Positions 18,057 to 26,188 of a stretch of 64,000 bases of DNA are shown piece after piece (positions within the stretch are counted from its first letter, which is position 1; each line of letters begins with the position of its first letter). The position numbers and the translations under genes are program-made. Source of the stretch: Comamonadaceae bacterium. Its GTDB lineage: Bacteria; Pseudomonadota; Gammaproteobacteria; Burkholderiales; Burkholderiaceae_C. The DNA is taken from assembly GCA_947455465.1 (NCBI GenBank), contig CANGNS010000001.1:236422-300421 (forward strand), written 5' to 3'. The notes under the pieces were generated by a model. That model worked only from the letters and a program-made list of their open reading frames with translations. It ran no database searches and was not told the origin of the DNA.

Positions 18057-19237
18057 ATACCAAGGCCTGGCGAGCCGAGGTACGAGCATGGCTAGAGGCT
18101 AACTGCCCGGCCTCGATGCGCCTGCCCATCACCCCTGAAGAAATGGTCTGGGGCGGCTCGCAGCTGCGCTTTGGCAGTGAAGACCAGCGCCTGTGGTTTG
18201 AACGCATGCGCGAACGCGGCTGGTTTGCGCCAGACTGGCCCAGCGCCTATGGCGGGGGCGGCCTCAGCGCCAAACAAGCGCGCATTGTGGAAGAGGAAAT
18301 GCTGGCACTTGGATGCCGCCAGCCACAGTTCAATCTGGGCGTGTGGATGCTCGGGCCGGTGCTGCTGGAAGTGGGCACCGAAGCGCAAAAGCAGCAGCAC
18401 CTGATTCCCATGATGCAAGGGCGCGTGCGCTGGTGCCAAGGCTTTAGCGAGCCCAATGCGGGCTCCGATCTGGCCAGCCTGCGCACCGCCGCCGTCCTGG
18501 ACGGGCAAGGCCATTTTGTTGTGAATGGCTCCAAAATCTGGACCTCGTATGGCGACCAAGGCGACTGGATGTACGCCCTGGTGCGCACCGACCCCAGCGC
18601 CAACAAGCAAGCGGGTATCAGCTTTTTGCTGATCGATATGAAAACGCCGGGCATCACGGTCAAACCCATTGAGCTCATCAGCGGCAAATCGAGCTTTTGC
18701 GAAGTCTTTTTTGACAATGTGCGGGTGCCCGCCGACCAATTGGTCGGCCAGTTGCACGACGGCTGGACAGTGGCCAAAAAACTCTTGCAGCACGAGCGCA
18801 GCGCCATGTCCAAGTTCAGCGAAGGCGCCGCCCCCTCGCACGATGCGCTGGCCGTAGCCCTGCCTTATTTGTATGACCAGGCCGGCGCCCTGCGCGAGCC
18901 CGTCTGGCGCGACCGGCTGGCTGCCTTGCTCATGGACTCGCACGCCTTCACCCTCACCCACCAGCGCGTCAAACAAGAGGCCATGGCAGGGCTGCCCATC
19001 CAGGGCCCCGCGTCCATCATGAAACTGGTACAAACCGAGCAAGAAGTGGCCAAGTACGAGCTACTCACCCAGCTCATGGGCCTGCGCGGCCTGAGCTGGG
19101 AGGGCGACGCATTCAGCGCCGATGAGCACGCCATCAGCCGCTTGCTGCTGCTATCAAAGACCTACATCATCTCCGGCGGAAGCAGCGAGATTCAACTCAA
19201 CATCATTGCCAAGCGCGTGCTTGGCCTGCCGGGGTAA
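18050..19237 (+). CDS. acyl-CoA dehydrogenase, canonical subunit of second pair
   Basis: This ACAD has 395 residues, with CQGFSEPNAGSDLASL and a complete C-terminus YIISGGSSEIQLNIIAKRVLGLPG. I chose the GTG at 18050 because AGGAGG lies 4 bases upstream and the protein then begins VDTKAWRAEVRAWLEANCP, a typical ACAD N-terminus. A longer frame from 17831 only shadows the ligase gene. It is directly followed by a shorter, incomplete ACAD (19241), so the two probably form an alpha2-beta2 enzyme like ChsE4-ChsE5 or Scd1A/Scd1B. It would act in the first oxidation round of the longer side chain; that assignment is inference. Confidence 0.83.
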   Translation: MVDTKAWRAEVRAWLEANCPASMRLPITPEEMVWGGSQLRFGSEDQRLWFERMRERGWFAPDWPSAYGGGGLSAKQARIVEEEMLALGCRQPQFNLGVWMLGPVLLEVGTEAQKQQHLIPMMQGRVRWCQGFSEPNAGSDLASLRTAAVLDGQGHFVVNGSKIWTSYGDQGDWMYALVRTDPSANKQAGISFLLIDMKTPGITVKPIELISGKSSFCEVFFDNVRVPADQLVGQLHDGWTVAKKLLQHERSAMSKFSEGAAPSHDALAVALPYLYDQAGALREPVWRDRLAALLMDSHAFTLTHQRVKQEAMAGLPIQGPASIMKLVQTEQEVAKYELLTQLMGLRGLSWEGDAFSADEHAISRLLLLSKTYIISGGSSEIQLNIIAKRVLGLPG

Positions 19238-19240
19238 ATC

Positions 19241-20380
19241 ATGGGCTTTTTGCGCAACGAAGAACAGCGCCAGCTCGTGCACAGCGCCGAGGTGTTTTTG
19301 GCTGCGCAATCGCCAGTCTCGCTGCAGCGGCGCATCCGCGACAGCGCCGTGGCGCAGGCCATGGACCCGGGCCTGTGGCAACAGGTTATCGACTTAGGCT
19401 GGCCCGCCGCCGTTTTTTCCGAAGACGATGGCGGTCTGGGCGTGGGCTATATGGGCATGGGGGGCGTCTTGGAGGCCTGCGGTCGCCACCTCGCGGCGCT
19501 GCCCTTGCTGTCCTCGGCGGTGCTGTGCGGCAGTATTTTGCGCAGCGCCGGTGATGCGGCCCAAAGAAGCCTTTGGCTCGCGCCGCTGATTGAAGGCCGT
19601 CTGCGCTTGGCGCTGGCGCTGGACGAAAGCGGACGCCACGACCCCGAGAGCATCGCCACCAGCGCCCGACGGGAGGCCGGCCAATGGCTTTTGCAGGGTG
19701 AGAAATGGTTTGTGATTGACGCAGTGGGCGCCGATGCCTTCATCGTCGTCGCCCGCCTCGATGGTGGCGCCGGGCCTATCGGCTTGTTTGTGGTGCCCCC
19801 AGGCACCGCGGGCCTGCAAGTGCAGCCACTGCACATGGCCGACAGCCGCAACTACGCGCATCTGGTGCTCGACGGCGTGCAACTGCCCGCCGAGGCTTTG
19901 CTGGCCAGCGGCATTGATAGCGCCCAGGTGCTGGACAACGCGCTGGACCTGGGCCGCATAAGCCTGGCTGCCGAGGCACTGGGCATCATCCGCTACGCCT
20001 TTGACACCACGCTGGCCTACCTCAAAGAGCGGGTGCAGTTTGGCGTGCCGATTGGCTCCTTCCAGGCCTTGCAGCACCGGATGTCGCGCCTGTATACCGA
20101 GATAGAAATGCTGCACAGCTGCGTGACGGCTGCGCTGGACGCGATTGACCAAGGCGACGCCCAAATTCCCCAATTGCCCCAGCTGGCCAGCCTGGCCAAG
20201 GCACGCGCCTCCGATTTGTGCGAAAAAGCCATGAACGAAGCCGTGCAGATGCATGGCGGCATCGGCGTCACCGATGCGCTGGATTTGGGCCTGTATGTCA
20301 AGCGCGCCCGCCTGGTGCAGCAATGCCTGGGCGATGGCGTCTTTCACCGCGCGCGCTATGCCCGACTGCGAGGGTTTTGA
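19241..20380 (+). CDS. acyl-CoA dehydrogenase, non-canonical subunit of second pair
   Basis: This ACAD-fold protein has 379 residues. The helical N-terminus (GFLRNEEQRQLVHSAEVFL) and the C-terminal LKERVQFGVPIGSFQALQHR helix are conserved, as is QMHGGIGVTDALDLGLYVKRA. The final GGTxEIQ segment is missing: the chain ends LVQQCLGDGVFHRARYARLRGF. This is the signature of the partner subunit in heteromeric steroid ACADs. It begins 3 bp after its presumed partner ends and is followed 3 bp later by a ligase. Confidence 0.82.
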   Translation: MGFLRNEEQRQLVHSAEVFLAAQSPVSLQRRIRDSAVAQAMDPGLWQQVIDLGWPAAVFSEDDGGLGVGYMGMGGVLEACGRHLAALPLLSSAVLCGSILRSAGDAAQRSLWLAPLIEGRLRLALALDESGRHDPESIATSARREAGQWLLQGEKWFVIDAVGADAFIVVARLDGGAGPIGLFVVPPGTAGLQVQPLHMADSRNYAHLVLDGVQLPAEALLASGIDSAQVLDNALDLGRISLAAEALGIIRYAFDTTLAYLKERVQFGVPIGSFQALQHRMSRLYTEIEMLHSCVTAALDAIDQGDAQIPQLPQLASLAKARASDLCEKAMNEAVQMHGGIGVTDALDLGLYVKRARLVQQCLGDGVFHRARYARLRGF

Positions 20381-20383
20381 TCG

Positions 20384-22105
20384 ATGCCCATTACAAACCC
20401 TGTACTGTCAGCTGCCGATGTAGAGCTGCTCGCGCTGGCGTCACGCAGCCGTGCCCAACTGACCAGCCCGGGCGCCCCCTTCGAGCTGCACAGCGTCGAT
20501 GTCGCAGGCGCCCCCCTGCTCGCCTACCGTAACGCCTTTGCCACCCTGCCCGCCCTGCTGGATGCCGGGCGCGCCCATGGCGAGCGCGAGTTTTTGGTCT
20601 TTGACGACGAGCGCTGGACGTTCGCGCAATTCTTCAGCGCCGCCGACGCATTGGCCGCGCACCTGCAAACCACTTATGGCGTGCTGCCGGGCCAACGCGT
20701 GGCCATCGCCATGCGCAACCGCCCACAATGGGCCGTGGCCTTCGTAGCCGTGGCACTAACGGGCGCCATACCCGCACCGCTCAATAGCTTTGGCCTGCGC
20801 GAGGAACTGCTCTCGGGCCTGCAGGCACTGCAGGCGCGCTTGCTGATCGCCGACCACGACCGCCTGGCCCATGTGCAGGCCGACTTGCCCGCCCTGCAAC
20901 TGCCTTGCCTGTGTGTCGATGATGCGCAAGGACAAGTCAGCCGCGCTTGGCAAGACGCCACCACAGCGGGTGCAAAGTCCTTCACGCCACCGGTGCTGAG
21001 CACCCAGGACCCGGCGCTGATTTTGTTCACCTCCGGGGCCAGCAGCCAGGCCAAAGGCGTGGTGTCTAGCCACCGGGCAGTGTGCCAAGGCTTATTCAAT
21101 ATCGACTTTATCGGGGCCATGTCGGCCATGACATCGCCCGACATCGTGGCGGCCATGATGGCGCGCGCCCTGCCCCCGACCACGCTAACGGCCGTGCCTT
21201 TGTTTCACGTCAGCGGCTTGCATGCGCAACTGTTAACTGCGCTGCGCCATGGCCGGCGTTTGGTGTTCATGCGGCGCTGGAATCCGCAGCAGGCATTGGC
21301 GCTGATCCAAAAAGAGCGCATCACCCAATTTAACGGTGCACCGTCCATGGTTATGCAACTGCTTGCTGAACCCGGCTTTGACGATCCGGCCGTCACCGGC
21401 ACCTTGGGTGGTTTGGGCTTTGGCGGCGCAGGGCTGCCGCAAAGCTTGGTGAAAGATGTGCTGCAGCGCCGCCCCAACTCCATGTCCGGCATCGGCTTTG
21501 GCCTGACCGAAACCAATGGCGCGGGCGCAGCGATCTCCGGGCGCATGTTTGTGCTGCGGCCGCAAGCTGCGGGCCAGCTGTCTCCGATCATCAATCTGCG
21601 CATCGTCGACACCCAGGGTGCGGACTTGCCGCCCGGCGAGGCGGGTGAAATCTGGCTGCGCGGCGTCAGCCTGATGGACGGCTACTGGCATGCCGACCCA
21701 GCCCAGCGCAAAGCGCTGGCAGACGGATGGTTCCAAACCGGCGACATCGGCCGCTTGGACGCCGATGGCTATTTGCATGTGGTAGACCGCATCAAGGATG
21801 TGATTAACCGCGCAGGCGAAAAAATCGCCTCGGCCGAGATCGAATCGTGTTTGCTCGCACACCCCCAGGTGCTGGAAGCAGCGGTGTTTGCCCAGCCCGA
21901 TGACCATACGGGCGAAGCGGTGGTGGCCGTCGTCGTGCCGCGTGCAGGCGTGGCCCTGAGCGCAGCAGACATCCAGGCCCATGTCGCCGCCCACCTGGCC
22001 GCCTACAAAGTACCCCAGCGGGTGGTGCTGCGCACCGAGCCCCTGCCCCGCAACCCTGCGGGCAAGACGCTCAAGCCCGCGCTGCGCACCGAATACGCAC
22101 GCTAG
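20384..22105 (+). CDS. AMP-forming acyl-CoA ligase with divergent P-loop
   Basis: This adenylate-forming ligase has 573 residues. Class I features are present: FGLTETNG, GDIGRLDADGYLHVVDRIKDVINRAGEKI, and the C-terminal NPAGKTLKP lysine. The P-loop is unusual: LFTSGASSQAKGVVSSH in place of (Y/F)TSGTTGxPKG, so the two threonines and the Pro are replaced while the Lys is kept. It is the last gene of the operon with the two ACADs. It probably activates a steroid or fatty acyl group; substrate unknown. The P-loop change may slow adenylation or reflect a subfamily. Confidence 0.8.
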   Translation: MPITNPVLSAADVELLALASRSRAQLTSPGAPFELHSVDVAGAPLLAYRNAFATLPALLDAGRAHGEREFLVFDDERWTFAQFFSAADALAAHLQTTYGVLPGQRVAIAMRNRPQWAVAFVAVALTGAIPAPLNSFGLREELLSGLQALQARLLIADHDRLAHVQADLPALQLPCLCVDDAQGQVSRAWQDATTAGAKSFTPPVLSTQDPALILFTSGASSQAKGVVSSHRAVCQGLFNIDFIGAMSAMTSPDIVAAMMARALPPTTLTAVPLFHVSGLHAQLLTALRHGRRLVFMRRWNPQQALALIQKERITQFNGAPSMVMQLLAEPGFDDPAVTGTLGGLGFGGAGLPQSLVKDVLQRRPNSMSGIGFGLTETNGAGAAISGRMFVLRPQAAGQLSPIINLRIVDTQGADLPPGEAGEIWLRGVSLMDGYWHADPAQRKALADGWFQTGDIGRLDADGYLHVVDRIKDVINRAGEKIASAEIESCLLAHPQVLEAAVFAQPDDHTGEAVVAVVVPRAGVALSAADIQAHVAAHLAAYKVPQRVVLRTEPLPRNPAGKTLKPALRTEYAR

Positions 22106-22123
22106 GCCCTGACCCCAAGCGGT

Positions 22124-22897
22124 CTAAAACTGCGTCGGGCGGTACACCGCGTCGATGCCGCCGTCCACATGGAATTGCGCGCCATGCACAAAACTGGCGC
22201 CGCTGCCCATCAAAAAGCCAATTACCGACGCCACTTCAGCGGCATCAGCGCGCCGCGCAATCGGGGCGGTGAAGTTTTTGATCGCCTCGCTGTAGCGCGG
22301 GTCTTGCAGGCCCGCCTGCAGCAAGGGCGTCTCGGTGGCGCCGGGCGCCACGGTGTTCAGGCGCACACCGGCTGCGCCCCAGGCGGCCGCGCGGCGGCGC
22401 ACCGCGACGGTCAGCGCATTTTTCGAGCCGGCATAAGCCAAATTACCGCCACGCGCACCGGCGGCCATCACCACCGCCTGGGCTTTGGCCTCCTCGCCGG
22501 CTTCCAGATGGGCCGCGATAGGATTTTTGTCCCAGGGCAGATGCGCAGACGCCACCGACGAGACCACGACGGCCGCCGGGTTCTGCCCTTTTTGCAAAGC
22601 AGGCAGCAAGCCATCGAGCAGTTCAACAGCGCCAAAATAATTGACCGAAACCACCAAACTGGCCGGATCCACCTGCGCCCCCAGGCCCGCGCAGAGAACC
22701 AGGCCATCCAAGCGCCCGTCGCAACGCGCCAGCACCTGCGCCAAGGCCGCGCTGCGGCCCGCCGGTGTGGACAAATCGGCCAGGATGTCGGCGTCACGCA
22801 AATCCACGGTGATCAGGCTGTGGCCGTTGGCGCGCAAATAGGCTGCGGTGGCGGCACCGATGCCAGAGGCTGAGCCAGTAATGACGGTAGTGGGCAT
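22124..22897 (-). CDS. hsdA: 3-alpha-hydroxysteroid dehydrogenase/carbonyl reductase
   Basis: This SDR of 257 residues matches Comamonas testosteroni 3-alpha-HSD/CR nearly end to end as I remember it: TGSASGIGAAT, VDLRDADILADLSTPAGR, DGLVLCAGLG, ISSVASAHL-like (VSSVASAHLPWDKNP), GGNLAYAGSKNALTVAVRRRAAAWG, and the C-terminus GAQFHVDGGIDAVYRPTQF. It oxidises the 3-alpha-hydroxyl of steroids such as bile acids and androsterone to the 3-ketone with NAD. It is convergent with the ligase at 20384 and lies downstream of the racemase gene on the same strand. Its presence favours bile acids or 5-alpha/5-beta steroids as substrates. Confidence 0.92.
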   Translation of the reverse strand: MPTTVITGSASGIGAATAAYLRANGHSLITVDLRDADILADLSTPAGRSAALAQVLARCDGRLDGLVLCAGLGAQVDPASLVVSVNYFGAVELLDGLLPALQKGQNPAAVVVSSVASAHLPWDKNPIAAHLEAGEEAKAQAVVMAAGARGGNLAYAGSKNALTVAVRRRAAAWGAAGVRLNTVAPGATETPLLQAGLQDPRYSEAIKNFTAPIARRADAAEVASVIGFLMGSGASFVHGAQFHVDGGIDAVYRPTQF

Positions 22898-22936
22898 AAA
22901 TTTTCCTGCTAATAAATAGGGTGGGCGCCGGCGGCT

Positions 22937-24088
22937 TCAGTCGGCCTGAGGCCAACCGGGCGCACGCGCCAGCCGGGCCAGCACGGCTTGGGTGTGTTCG
23001 CCCGTTTGCGCACCGGGCGCAGGCGCGCGGGCTTGCGAGCGCGACAGCCGCGGCGCAGGTGCCACCTGCCGCTCGCCTTGCACATCGACAAAGAGGCCAC
23101 GTGCCTGGTTATGGGGATGCTGCGCCGCCTGGGCAAAGTCCAGCACCGGTGCAAAGCACGCGTCGCTGCCTTCCATCAAGGCTTGCCAATGCGCTTGCGG
23201 CTGGGTTTTGACCAGTGCAGCCACACGGGCCTTGAGGGCCGGCCATTGCGTGCTGTCGTACTGCGCCTGGGCTGGCACGTCCGAGAGGCCCAGTTTTTCG
23301 AGCAAGGTGGCATAAAACTGCGGCTCGATGGCGCCGAAGGTCACAAAACGGCCGTCGCTGCATTCGAACACTTCGTAAAACGGCGAACTGTTGCTAAAGA
23401 AATTGGCCTGCGCGTCGTCGACCCAGGTGCCGTTAAAGCGCAATTGGTGAATGAGCGCGCTCATAGCCGTCACGCCATCGACCATGGCCGCATCCACCAC
23501 CTGGCCGCGCCCGGACTGGCGCGCTTCCATCAGCGCGCACAGCATGCCAAAGAGCAAAAACATGGCGCCTCCGCCCATATCGCCAATCATGGTGGGCGGA
23601 ATGACCGGGGCCTGGCCACTGCGCGCTGAGGCGTGCATCACGCCCGTTAAGGCCACGTAATTGATGTCATGGCCTGCCGCCGGGGCCAGTGGCCCATCCT
23701 GGCCCCAGCCGGTCACGCGGCCATACACCAGGCGCGGGGCGCGGGCCGCCACGGCCTCGGGGCCAAAACCCAGGCGCTCCATCACGCCAGGGCGAAAACC
23801 TTCCAAAAGTGCGTCCGCCGATTCCAGGAGTTGCCAGACGGTCGCCTGGCCTTCCTCGCTTTTGAGATCTACAGCAATGGCCCGCTTACCCCGGTTCATG
23901 GCCGGGCGGGGGCGCCCCTGGGCGCGCCGGGCATCGGCAGGCCGGTCGATCACGATAACGTCGGCGCCCATATCGGCCAGCATCATGCCGGCAAAGGGCC
24001 CCGGGCCAATGCCGGCAAATTCAATGACGCGCAGGCCATGCAGCGGCCCGGTGCGCGGGCCTTCGGAGGAGGAAGGGGGTGGGGTCAT
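22937..24088 (-). CDS. alpha-methylacyl-CoA racemase (CoA-transferase family III)
   Basis: This class III CoA-transferase-fold protein has 383 residues and the AMACR hallmark LRVIEFAGIGPGPFAGMMLADMGADV, followed by NRGKRAIAVDLKS and RLVYGRVTGWGQDGPLA. AMACR equilibrates the R and S forms of 2-methylacyl-CoA, which stereospecific ACADs need when a methyl-branched steroid side chain (C25 or C20) is oxidised. I chose the ATG at 24088 because the protein then begins a few residues before the conserved region; the longer frame to 24205 enters the promoter region. It is probably co-transcribed with hsdA and divergent from the beta-oxidation operon. Confidence 0.87.
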   Translation of the reverse strand: MTPPPSSSEGPRTGPLHGLRVIEFAGIGPGPFAGMMLADMGADVIVIDRPADARRAQGRPRPAMNRGKRAIAVDLKSEEGQATVWQLLESADALLEGFRPGVMERLGFGPEAVAARAPRLVYGRVTGWGQDGPLAPAAGHDINYVALTGVMHASARSGQAPVIPPTMIGDMGGGAMFLLFGMLCALMEARQSGRGQVVDAAMVDGVTAMSALIHQLRFNGTWVDDAQANFFSNSSPFYEVFECSDGRFVTFGAIEPQFYATLLEKLGLSDVPAQAQYDSTQWPALKARVAALVKTQPQAHWQALMEGSDACFAPVLDFAQAAQHPHNQARGLFVDVQGERQVAPAPRLSRSQARAPAPGAQTGEHTQAVLARLARAPGWPQAD

Positions 24089-24135
24089 GGTGGAGTACGT
24101 AAAACAAGGTAAGCCGCCTATCCTAGCGACAGCGC

Positions 24136-24219
24136 GATGGTGCCAGCCAGTCCGCCCGGCGGCCTCGTTCGTTTGCGGTATGCGGCCCCGGCGCTCTTGG
24201 CGCAAGCTCGGGCACCATC
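24136..24219. repeat. 9-bp perfect inverted repeat in divergent intergenic region
   Basis: GATGGTGCC at 24136-24144 is repeated as its reverse complement GGCACCATC at 24211-24219. The arms lie in the non-coding gap between the racemase start (24088) and the SDR start (24237). The right arm ends 17 bp before the SDR ATG. The arms are too far apart for a simple operator. They could be two half-sites for looping or a chance repeat. Confidence 0.3.
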
Positions 24220-24236
24220 AGGTCTTTGGAGAATCT

Positions 24237-24980
24237 ATGTTCCGTTTGGACGGCAAAGTGGTGCTGGTCAGTGGCGCCGGGCGCGGTATGGGTTTGGGCG
24301 TGGCCCAGGCGCTGGCGCAGCAAGGCGCGCACGTCATCGTCAACGATTTTTATGCCGAACGCGCCCACGAGGCCGTCCAAAGCTTGCGTGCCCAGGGCTG
24401 GCAAGCCGATGCGGCACCTGCCGACATGACCGACCGGGCGGCGATATTTGCCATGGCCCAGCAGATCCAGAGTGCCCATGGTGGCGTGGATATTTTTGTG
24501 CACAACGCAGGCATTCCCGCCCAGGGCTGGGGCTACACGCCGTTTTTGGACTCGCCCCCCTCCGAGTGGGACGCCTGGCTAAGCCTGAACCTGCATGGCC
24601 TGATGCACGCCTGCCAGGCGCTGCTGCCGACCATGTTAGAGCGACGCTGGGGGCGCATCGTGGCCGTCAACTCGGATGCGGCGCGCACCGCCACGGGCAT
24701 GGGCTTGTGCGCCTACGGCGCCGCCAAGGCTGCGGCCATCGGCTTTATCCGCAACCTCTCGGGCGAGGTTGGGCGCCATGGCGTGACGGTCAATGCGGTG
24801 TCTTTGGGGACCATGAACAACTGGGAGGGCTCTGAGCAGATCGCGCGCAAAACCACCACGGTGGGGCGGGCCGGTTCGCCCCAGGACGTGGGTGCGGCGA
24901 TCAGCTTTTTGGTCTCGCCGCAATCAGAATGGATCAATGGGCAGGTTTTGCCCGTCAACGGAGGGAGTTTGGTGGCATGA
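24237..24980 (+). CDS. short-chain dehydrogenase/reductase
   Basis: This classical SDR has 247 residues: SGAGRGMG cofactor motif, HNAG, Ser in VNSDAARTATG and YGAAK, and a C-terminal INGQVLPVNGGSLVA of FabG type. It opens the beta-oxidation operon and overlaps the thiolase start by four bases (ATGA). A 3-hydroxyacyl-CoA or hydroxysteroid dehydrogenase is likely, but I cannot name the substrate. The ATG at 24237 is preceded by TTTGGAGAATCT, an acceptable ribosome-binding site. Confidence 0.85.
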   Translation: MFRLDGKVVLVSGAGRGMGLGVAQALAQQGAHVIVNDFYAERAHEAVQSLRAQGWQADAAPADMTDRAAIFAMAQQIQSAHGGVDIFVHNAGIPAQGWGYTPFLDSPPSEWDAWLSLNLHGLMHACQALLPTMLERRWGRIVAVNSDAARTATGMGLCAYGAAKAAAIGFIRNLSGEVGRHGVTVNAVSLGTMNNWEGSEQIARKTTTVGRAGSPQDVGAAISFLVSPQSEWINGQVLPVNGGSLVA

Positions 24981-26188
24981 GTACGCAGACTTTTATTTAC
25001 GACCACGTGCGCACGCCGCGCGGCAAAGGCAAGCCTGACGGCAGCCTGCACGAGATCACGCCGGTGTGGCTGGCCAGCCGGCCGCTGGTGGCTTTGCGCG
25101 AGCGCAACGCACTCGATACCCGGGGTGTGGACGACGTGGTGCTGGGCTGCGTCATGCCGGTGGGCGAGCAAGGCGGCAATATCGCCCGCATGGCGGTCTT
25201 GCAGGCGGACTATGACCAGTCGGTGGCCGGCATGCAGATCAACCGCTACTGCGGCTCCGGTTTGGAGGCGGTGGCCATTGCCGCAGCGCGGGTCATGGCC
25301 GGGCAGGCCGATCTGGCCATCGGCGGCGGTGTGGAAACGATGTCGCGCGTGCCCATGGGCGCCGACGGCGGCGCCTGGGCCTTAGAGCCGCAACTGGCGT
25401 TTAAAACCTATTTTGTGATGCAAGGCATCTCGGCGGACCTGCTGGCCTCGCTGCACGGCCACAGCCGCCAGGACCTGGACGCCTTCGCTGCCCAAAGCCA
25501 CCAGCGCGCCGCCCAGGCCTGGGAGGCGGGCTACTTTGACAAGTCGGTGGTACCCGTACAAGACTTTTTAGGTCTGGAACTGCTGGCCCGCGACGAAACT
25601 ATTCGTCCGGGCACCAGCGTGCAATCACTGGCCACCCTGCCCGCTGCATTTGCCTCAATGGGCACGCAATACGGCTATGACAGCGTGGCTTTGCAGCGCT
25701 ATCCGCAGCTCGAACGCATCGAGCACGCCCACCACGCCGGCAACAGCTCGGGCATTGTGGACGGCGCTGCGGCCGTGCTGCTGGGCAACGCCCAGGCCGG
25801 TACGCAGCACGGCTTGAAGGCGCGGGCGCGCATCGTGTCCTTTGCCACCATCGGCTCCGAGCCGACGCTGATGCTGGACGCGCCCAGCCACGCCGCCCAA
25901 AAGGCCCTGGCCCGCGCGGGCATGCAGGCCAGCGATATCGACCTGTGGGAGATCAACGAGGCTTTCTCTTCGGTGGTGCTGACCTTTATGGAGGCACTGC
26001 ACATTGACCCTGACCGGATCAATGTCAACGGAGGCGCCATTGCCATGGGCCATCCGCTGGGCGCCAGCGGCGCCATGATTTTGGGCACGGTCTTGGATGA
26101 ACTCGAACGCCGGGGCCTGCGTACCGCACTGGTGTGCTTGTGTGTGGCCGCCGGCATGGGCTCTGCTATGGTGATTGAACGCGTATGA
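24977..26188 (+). CDS. acetyl-CoA C-acyltransferase (thiolase)
   Basis: This true thiolase of 403 residues cleaves 3-ketoacyl-CoA with CoA. The nucleophilic Cys92 is in NRYCGSGLEAVAIAA. The His-containing NGGAIAMGHPLGASGAM and the second Cys region CVAAGMGSAMVIERV are present. The second Cys motif differs slightly from the usual CIGGGxG. It differs from the Cys-less Ltp2 aldolase in this window and would complete thiolytic rounds that release acetyl- or propionyl-CoA, in the manner of FadA5/FadA6. It overlaps both neighbours through ATGA junctions. Confidence 0.9.
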   Translation: MSTQTFIYDHVRTPRGKGKPDGSLHEITPVWLASRPLVALRERNALDTRGVDDVVLGCVMPVGEQGGNIARMAVLQADYDQSVAGMQINRYCGSGLEAVAIAAARVMAGQADLAIGGGVETMSRVPMGADGGAWALEPQLAFKTYFVMQGISADLLASLHGHSRQDLDAFAAQSHQRAAQAWEAGYFDKSVVPVQDFLGLELLARDETIRPGTSVQSLATLPAAFASMGTQYGYDSVALQRYPQLERIEHAHHAGNSSGIVDGAAAVLLGNAQAGTQHGLKARARIVSFATIGSEPTLMLDAPSHAAQKALARAGMQASDIDLWEINEAFSSVVLTFMEALHIDPDRINVNGGAIAMGHPLGASGAMILGTVLDELERRGLRTALVCLCVAAGMGSAMVIERV

